Assembly: GCF_001205715.1 (NCBI RefSeq)
Contig: NZ_AQQZ01000004.1
Location: 124,001 to 188,000, forward strand
Direction: 5' to 3'
DNA length: 64,000 nucleotides
Source of the DNA: Pseudaestuariivita atlantica
GTDB taxonomy: Bacteria; Pseudomonadota; Alphaproteobacteria; Rhodobacterales; Rhodobacteraceae
Under the pieces are notes generated by a model that saw only the letters and a program-made list of their open reading frames with translations, ran no database searches and was not told the origin of the DNA. Below, one piece after another: positions 60,139 to 64,000 of this stretch. How positions within the stretch are numbered: the stretch's first letter is position 1; each line of letters opens with the position of its first letter. The translations under genes and the position numbers were made by a program.

Positions 60139-61483
60139 CGGCGATCGCCATTCCGTCGATCAGGATCGAGGGCACCACGCGGCTGAGCCACGGGCGCGCG
60201 TCGTTGGCGGGGACGATGCGTTTCAGCATGTCGGGCAGGGAGCCCGCGATGGTGCCTTCGTTGACCGGGTGGCTGATGGTGCCGTTTTCGACCCAGAGGC
60301 CCGAGCAGCCGCGCGAGTAGTCGCCGGTGTTGGGGTTGATCGTGGCGCCGATCATCGAGGTGACGATCAGCCCGGTCCCCATCTGCGCGATCAGGTCGTC
60401 GCGGGTGGCGGTGCCTTGCGTCAGTTCAAGGTTCCACGCGGACGGGCTGGGGCCAGACGTGGTGCCGCGCCCGGCATTGCCGGTGGGTGCCTCCCCCAGC
60501 TTGCGCGCGGTGGCGAGGTCGAGCGTCCAGCCCTGCAGCACGCCGTCGCGGATCACGTCGCGGGGCGTGCAGGGCAGGCCTTCGGCATCGAAGGGGCGGG
60601 AGGCGGAGATGCGGGGGCGCGTCGGGTCCTCGACCAGCGACAGGCCCTCGGGCAGGACCTGCTGTCCCTTGGCATCGCGCAGCCACGACGCCCCGCGCGC
60701 GATCTGCGCACCGTTGGCGGCCACCATCAGGTGACCGATCAGCGAGGAGGAGATGCGCTCGTCGAACAGGACCGGGTAGGTGCCGGTGGGCGGCTTTTGC
60801 GCGCCAAGACGCGCGGCGGCGCGTTCGGCGGCGCTGCGCCCGATCTCGGCCGCGCCGCGCAGGTCGGCGCCGTAGGTGCGGCTGTCGCCGTCATAGTCGC
60901 GCTCCATCCCCAGCCCCTCGCCCGCGATGGCGACGCAGGAGCGGGAGCGGGAGGTGCGGCGGTAGCCGGCAGAGAACCCGTTCGACGCGGCCAGCCAGAT
61001 GTCGCGCGCGCCATATCCCGCGGTGGCGGATTGCACCTGCGAGATCAGGCCGGTGTCGCGCGCGGCGGCCTCGGCTTCCTCGGCATCGGCCTGAAGATCG
61101 GCGGGCGCGGGTTCCGGCGCGGGATCGGCGAGGTCGAGCGGCGTGGCGTCGGTGTCGGTCGCCAGTTGCGCGGGATCGGCGAGGCCCGCAAAGGGATCGT
61201 CCGGCGCTTCGCGCGCCATGGCGACGGCGCGTTCGGCCATGGCGGCAAACGTCTCGGGCCGGGCGTCAGAGGTGGAGATAATGGCCGACCGCTGCCCGAC
61301 GAAGACCCGCACGCCCAGGTCCGTCGCCTCGGACCGTTCGGCCTGTTCCAGAACGCCGTCGCGCACGTCGATCGAGACGGAGGAACCGGACACGGCAAGC
61401 GCGTCGGCGGCATCGGCCCCGGCGGCGCGCGCGGCGTCGATCAGGGCATGGGCGAGGTCGGACAGGGAACGCGTCTGGGACAT
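60131..61483 (-). CDS. pmbA: PmbA/TldE family metalloprotease subunit
   Basis: The 450-residue protein belongs to the TldD/PmbA family, which works with TldD to cleave unfolded peptides and, in E. coli, to mature microcin B17 and degrade CcdA. Family marks are VRVFVGQRSAIISTSDARPE, GERDYD-like MERDYDGDSRTY, ASWLRDAKGQQ, GNAGRGTTSG and NPNTGDYSRGCSGLWVENG. PmbA itself lacks the catalytic zinc motif found in TldD. It is coupled to the phosphatase gene by overlap. tldD is not in the window. Confidence 0.93.
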   Translation of the reverse strand: MSQTRSLSDLAHALIDAARAAGADAADALAVSGSSVSIDVRDGVLEQAERSEATDLGVRVFVGQRSAIISTSDARPETFAAMAERAVAMAREAPDDPFAGLADPAQLATDTDATPLDLADPAPEPAPADLQADAEEAEAAARDTGLISQVQSATAGYGARDIWLAASNGFSAGYRRTSRSRSCVAIAGEGLGMERDYDGDSRTYGADLRGAAEIGRSAAERAAARLGAQKPPTGTYPVLFDERISSSLIGHLMVAANGAQIARGASWLRDAKGQQVLPEGLSLVEDPTRPRISASRPFDAEGLPCTPRDVIRDGVLQGWTLDLATARKLGEAPTGNAGRGTTSGPSPSAWNLELTQGTATRDDLIAQMGTGLIVTSMIGATINPNTGDYSRGCSGLWVENGTISHPVNEGTIAGSLPDMLKRIVPANDARPWLSRVVPSILIDGMAIAGA

Positions 61484-61543
61484 GCCCGAGACCTAGCCCG
61501 CGCACCCATGCGCCGCAAGGGAGGCGGGCGCGGCAAAAAATGT

Positions 61544-61573
61544 GTCACAAGACACGCATGAAGTGTGTATAAT
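61544..61573 (+). promoter_or_regulatory. Strong promoter of the lipoprotein/M15 operon
   Basis: A perfect TATAAT (61568-61573) lies 18 bases after GTCACA (61544-61549). The surrounding 80 bp are the most AT-rich in the window. GTGTC and GACAC (61542-61546 and 61551-61555) form an inverted repeat over the -35 element and could bind a repressor or activator. The lipoprotein start is 30 bp downstream. Confidence 0.65.
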
Positions 61574-61602
61574 ATGCATGATTCTATTTGAGCGAATTTG
61601 TT

Positions 61603-62034
61603 ATGCGACTGCGACTGGCCCTTTTCACCCTTGTCATGGTGTTCGTGGCGGCATGTGAGCCGCTGATCAGCCCCTACCGGGAAACCGCCTACCAGAACGC
61701 GACGACGCTGAAGGCGCGCAGTGCGGCGCTGGTGGCCAAGGCCTCCGATCCCTACCCGCAGCACAGGACCGAGGCAGAGGCGCTGCTGGTCGCGGTCGAC
61801 GCGGCCTATGAATATTCGCGCGGCCTGCCCCGCAACGAGGTTTCGGCCAAGCAGTGGGACATCATGCGCGATCCGAATGGCAACCTTCTGGGCGGCTTCA
61901 TCGGGCGCTGGCGCGACAAGGGCCGCCTGAACCCCTTCGTGCGGGACGAAGGGGCGGAGCTGATCGCCGAGGGCTTCGACACCATCATCTGTGTCGAGAT
62001 CAACAAGCGGGCCGCCGATTCCTGCACCAACTGA
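61603..62034 (+). CDS. Small lipoprotein of unknown function
   Basis: A 143-residue protein with a lipoprotein signal: basic MRLRL, hydrophobic ALFTLVMVFVAA and Cys18 in the lipobox VAAC. The mature part starts EPLISPYRETAYQNA, is helical, and has NPFVRDEGAELIAEGFDTI with Cys near the end (TIICVEIN, then SCTN). No family recognised. I prefer the ATG at 61603 to the TTG five codons earlier. It is the first gene of a three-gene unit with a 112-residue protein and an M15 peptidase, and should be anchored to the inner or outer membrane facing the periplasm. Confidence 0.75.
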   Translation: MRLRLALFTLVMVFVAACEPLISPYRETAYQNATTLKARSAALVAKASDPYPQHRTEAEALLVAVDAAYEYSRGLPRNEVSAKQWDIMRDPNGNLLGGFIGRWRDKGRLNPFVRDEGAELIAEGFDTIICVEINKRAADSCTN

Positions 62035-62063
62035 CGGCCTGAACAGACGGCAAGGAGAACGGG

Positions 62064-62402
62064 ATGAGCCTGACAAACAACTGGGACGGCTTTCTGGAGG
62101 CGGTCCGCGACGGCGTGGTCGTCCTTGCGAAGAACACGGTGAACGACGCCGTCTCGCAGGCGCAGAACGACGCGCAGGCCTTCATCGCCAAGACCGAAAC
62201 CCGGCTGAAACGATGGGGTGACGCGCTGGCCGACGGGGTGATCGACCTTGACGATTTCGAGTTCCTCGTGGGCGGGCAGCGCGACCTTGCGCAGTTGCAC
62301 GCGCTGAAGGCAATCGGCCTTGCCAAGGCACAGCTGGAGCGGTTCCGGCAGGGATTGATCAGCCTGATCGTGACCTCCGCATCGGAGGCTGTCGGCCTCT
62401 AA
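62064..62402 (+). CDS. Small helical protein of unknown function
   Basis: The 112-residue product is predicted largely alpha-helical and amphipathic (DGFLEAVRDGVVVLAKNTVN, KAQLERFRQGLISLIVTSAS). It has no signal peptide and no Cys. AAGGAG precedes the ATG by 8-9 bases. It starts 29 bp after the lipoprotein stop and ends 44 bp before the M15 peptidase. I recognise no family. Context suggests a partner, carrier or inhibitor of the peptidase. Confidence 0.65.
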   Translation: MSLTNNWDGFLEAVRDGVVVLAKNTVNDAVSQAQNDAQAFIAKTETRLKRWGDALADGVIDLDDFEFLVGGQRDLAQLHALKAIGLAKAQLERFRQGLISLIVTSASEAVGL

Positions 62403-62446
62403 CCCACTTCCGCGACGACCCGATTTTCAGAAGAAGGATTTTTCTC

Positions 62447-63235
62447 ATGGCACTTTCGACACCAACCGATTTCGCCACGCACGGCATCGACCGGTTCACC
62501 GTGAACGGCGACATGCGCAGCGCGCGCAACCAGACGATGCTGTCGCTGATCGGCAACCCGCGCGGCAATTACGACCAGGAATGCCGCTGGCCCACCAACC
62601 AGGCGATCCTGAACCAGATCAAGATCGAGGATGTCGGCCCCTTCAAGGTGTCGGGCCTTGCCCCCGCGGTCGAGGCGCTGGGCAACGTCATGGACGACAT
62701 CAAGGCAGAGGACCGCGAGGTTTACGACGCGCTGGGCACGATGGGCATGCTGTGCTGCCGTCTGGTGCGCGGATCGACCTCGGCCATTTCGAACCATTCG
62801 TGGGGCACGGCCATCGACGTGACGCTCGAAGGCAAGCTCGACAAGTTCAAGGACGGGCGGGTGCAGAAGGGCCTGTTGCGGATCTACAAGATCTTCCAGC
62901 GCCACGGCTTCTTCTGGGGCGCGGCCTTCTCGCGCGAGGATTCGATGCATTTCGAAATCTGCGACCAGCTGATCCGCAAATGGGTCGACGAGGGCAAGAT
63001 CACCAGCGGCGGCGGCAACGTCGACAACGGCGTGCTCGATTTCGGCGACCGCGGCCCCGAGGTGACCGAGTTGCAGCAGGTGCTGAACCTGCGGCTGGGG
63101 CTGGATCTGGACACCGATGGCGTGTTCGGCCCCGCGACGCGGGCGACGGTGATGGAATTCCAGCGCCAGAACGGGTTGACCATCGACGGTGTCGTCGGCC
63201 CCAACACCGCCGCCGCGCTGGGCATCGACCTGTGA
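62447..63235 (+). CDS. M15-type peptidase with C-terminal peptidoglycan-binding domain
   Basis: A 262-residue protein. Residues about 100-170 have the M15 zinc motif SNHSWGTAID (SxHxxGxAxD) and the later SMHFEI with the third ligand, as in D-Ala-D-Ala carboxypeptidases and endolysin L-Ala-D-Glu peptidases. Residues about 195-262 are a PG_binding_1 domain (DRGPEVTELQQVLNLRLG, then GVFGPATRATVMEFQRQ). There is no signal peptide, so export would need lysis, a holin or another route. It ends just before a strong hairpin. Similar architecture occurs in phage-like and bacteriocin-like cell-wall enzymes. GAAGAAGG lies ahead of the ATG. Confidence 0.88.
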   Translation: MALSTPTDFATHGIDRFTVNGDMRSARNQTMLSLIGNPRGNYDQECRWPTNQAILNQIKIEDVGPFKVSGLAPAVEALGNVMDDIKAEDREVYDALGTMGMLCCRLVRGSTSAISNHSWGTAIDVTLEGKLDKFKDGRVQKGLLRIYKIFQRHGFFWGAAFSREDSMHFEICDQLIRKWVDEGKITSGGGNVDNGVLDFGDRGPEVTELQQVLNLRLGLDLDTDGVFGPATRATVMEFQRQNGLTIDGVVGPNTAAALGIDL

Positions 63236-63242
63236 CATGAAA

Positions 63243-63270
63243 AAAGGCGCGCCGCATCGTGCGCGCCTTT
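63243..63270. terminator. Bidirectional terminator between convergent genes
   Basis: AAAGGCGCGC (63243-63252) and GCGCGCCTTT (63261-63270) form a 10 bp stem with an 8-base loop. On the minus strand it ends in a run of six T, giving a good terminator for the DUF2125 gene. On the plus strand it closes the M15 operon with a shorter T run. Confidence 0.8.
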
Positions 63271-63290
63271 GCCATTTCAGGTGAACGGGG

Positions 63291-64000
63291 TCATCGGATG
63301 CGCTGACCGTTGGCCAGGATCTGGCCCTGCTCGTTCATCTCGATCCGGCTTTTGAGCACATCATCGCCCGCGGGGACCGCGAACATCGACATCATCATCC
63401 GCGCGCCCATCGCCTGTTCCTGCGGCAGAAGCCCCATGTTGATCAGCGTGTCGATCAGCGCGTTCGCGCCCGCAAGCTGCAGGTCCACAGCGCCGATGGG
63501 CTTGGGGATGCCGTCATAGGTCTGCATGTCGGTGTTGTCGAAGGTGAAGTCCCCCGACCCGGTCAGCTTGGCGCCGACCGCCTCGATCAGCAGGTTCTGC
63601 AGCGTGAGGGACTGCAATTCGCCGGGCAGCATCTCGCCCCGTTCCACGGCCTGCATCGCGTCCTCGTCGAACAGGTCGACGAGCAGCTTCACGCCGCCGA
63701 CGAGGTCGAGGTCGATGGTGGCCGGGTCGCGCGGCAGCTGGCCCGCCGGGTCGAAGATCGACCACAGCAGGTCACCCATGGTGAACTTGCCGAAGGTGAC
63801 GCCAAGGCCGAACCCCTGTTCCTCGTCCGACTTGGCCAGCGGCACGCCGATCTCGAACCGGGTCTCCTCCATCGCGAACTCGACGGGGAAAGGCAGGTCG
63901 GTGCCCTGCAGGGCGACGGTGTTGTCCGTCCCGGTCAGGCCATAGCCGACGACGCCGTCGTCGATCGACACCGACAGGGTCGAGGAGGTGGAGCTGAGCG
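63291..64000 (-). CDS. DUF2125 protein, 5' end outside the window
   Basis: The reading frame is open from the right edge to the stop, giving the last 236 residues; the true start lies beyond the window. The GTG at 63971 is internal and should not be taken as the start. LAGANALIDTLINMGLLPQE, then MGARMMMSMFAVPAGDDVLK and ILANGQRIR near the C-terminus, match the DUF2125 family of Rhodobacterales. The complete family proteins are about 400-500 residues and predicted periplasmic. Function unknown. Confidence 0.75.
   Translation of the reverse strand, partial: LSSTSSTLSVSIDDGVVGYGLTGTDNTVALQGTDLPFPVEFAMEETRFEIGVPLAKSDEEQGFGLGVTFGKFTMGDLLWSIFDPAGQLPRDPATIDLDLVGGVKLLVDLFDEDAMQAVERGEMLPGELQSLTLQNLLIEAVGAKLTGSGDFTFDNTDMQTYDGIPKPIGAVDLQLAGANALIDTLINMGLLPQEQAMGARMMMSMFAVPAGDDVLKSRIEMNEQGQILANGQRIR

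Noticed and set aside
59996-61561. A 521-codon plus-strand frame opposite pmbA and the phosphatase
   Set aside because: Gly/Arg-rich shadow of well-identified genes, with no ribosome site.
61603-63235. A prophage lysis cassette or gene transfer agent remnant
   Set aside because: Only an endolysin-like enzyme is present. There is no holin with clear helices, no structural phage gene, integrase or att site.

Overview
The window looks like a chromosomal segment of a marine-type Rhodobacteraceae (Roseobacter group) alphaproteobacterium. The sequence is GC-rich, with tightly packed genes, many 1-11 bp start/stop overlaps and several GTG or TTG starts. Family-typical content includes a PetP/PetR-like pair, DUF4170 and DUF2125 proteins, the HDAC-like/xseB/ispA/dxs run, two polyamine-type ABC systems and choline-dehydrogenase-like GMC enzymes. 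I see no rRNA, tRNA, CRISPR array, IS element or prophage. No gap between genes exceeds about 290 bp. The last gene runs off the right edge; the left edge may hold the tail of another gene.

Layout. 0-6.6 kb: a probable end of a surface-polysaccharide region (WecB/TagA-type glycosyltransferase, serine-acetyltransferase-like enzyme, and a coupled acyltransferase-SGNH/GMC/SDR trio). 6.6-12.9 kb: isoprenoid supply (dxs, ispA) coupled to xseB and an HDAC-like amidohydrolase, then an orphan MarR/OmpR regulator pair and ilvE. 12.9-25.3 kb: single genes and short operons: App1-like phosphatase, NavBac-type sodium channel, epimerase-like protein, methyltransferase, sterol-desaturase-like protein, a LacI regulator divergent from a PhyH-like dioxygenase, a DMT exporter, a flavoprotein, an MscS channel, a small HNH protein, msrBA and a small secreted protein.

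25.3-40.7 kb is a polyamine (or related amine) island. It holds one four-gene ABC transporter with a TTG-started ATPase, a class III aminotransferase, a seven-haem cytochrome c-TPR protein, an M20 amidohydrolase, a second PotFGHI-type transporter and a PuuB-like FAD oxidase. Together these suggest uptake followed by transamination or oxidation and hydrolysis of amine intermediates. 40.7-48.5 kb: a second sterol-desaturase paralogue, a coupled VOC/class II aldolase/GMC trio, a coupled ade-amn pair (AMP to adenine to hypoxanthine), and an HU protein. 48.5-56.9 kb: a modular SGNH-like/cadherin-like/PA14 protein, alkB, mutY divergent from a DUF721 gene and dsbA, then lpxK, a divergent waaA-like gene and a DUF4170 gene.

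57-64 kb contains the most unusual material. One gene encodes an N-terminal helix-turn-helix followed by seven 47-residue TPR-like repeats whose DNA units are up to 138/141 identical; it is divergent from a 53-codon small ORF. This pair sits inside what I recall as a conserved lpxK/waaA/DUF4170/phosphatase/pmbA block. Beyond pmbA, an AT-rich promoter with a perfect TATAAT precedes a three-gene unit: a lipoprotein, a small helical protein, and an M15 peptidase with a peptidoglycan-binding domain but no signal peptide. These two loci are the best candidates for undescribed biology.
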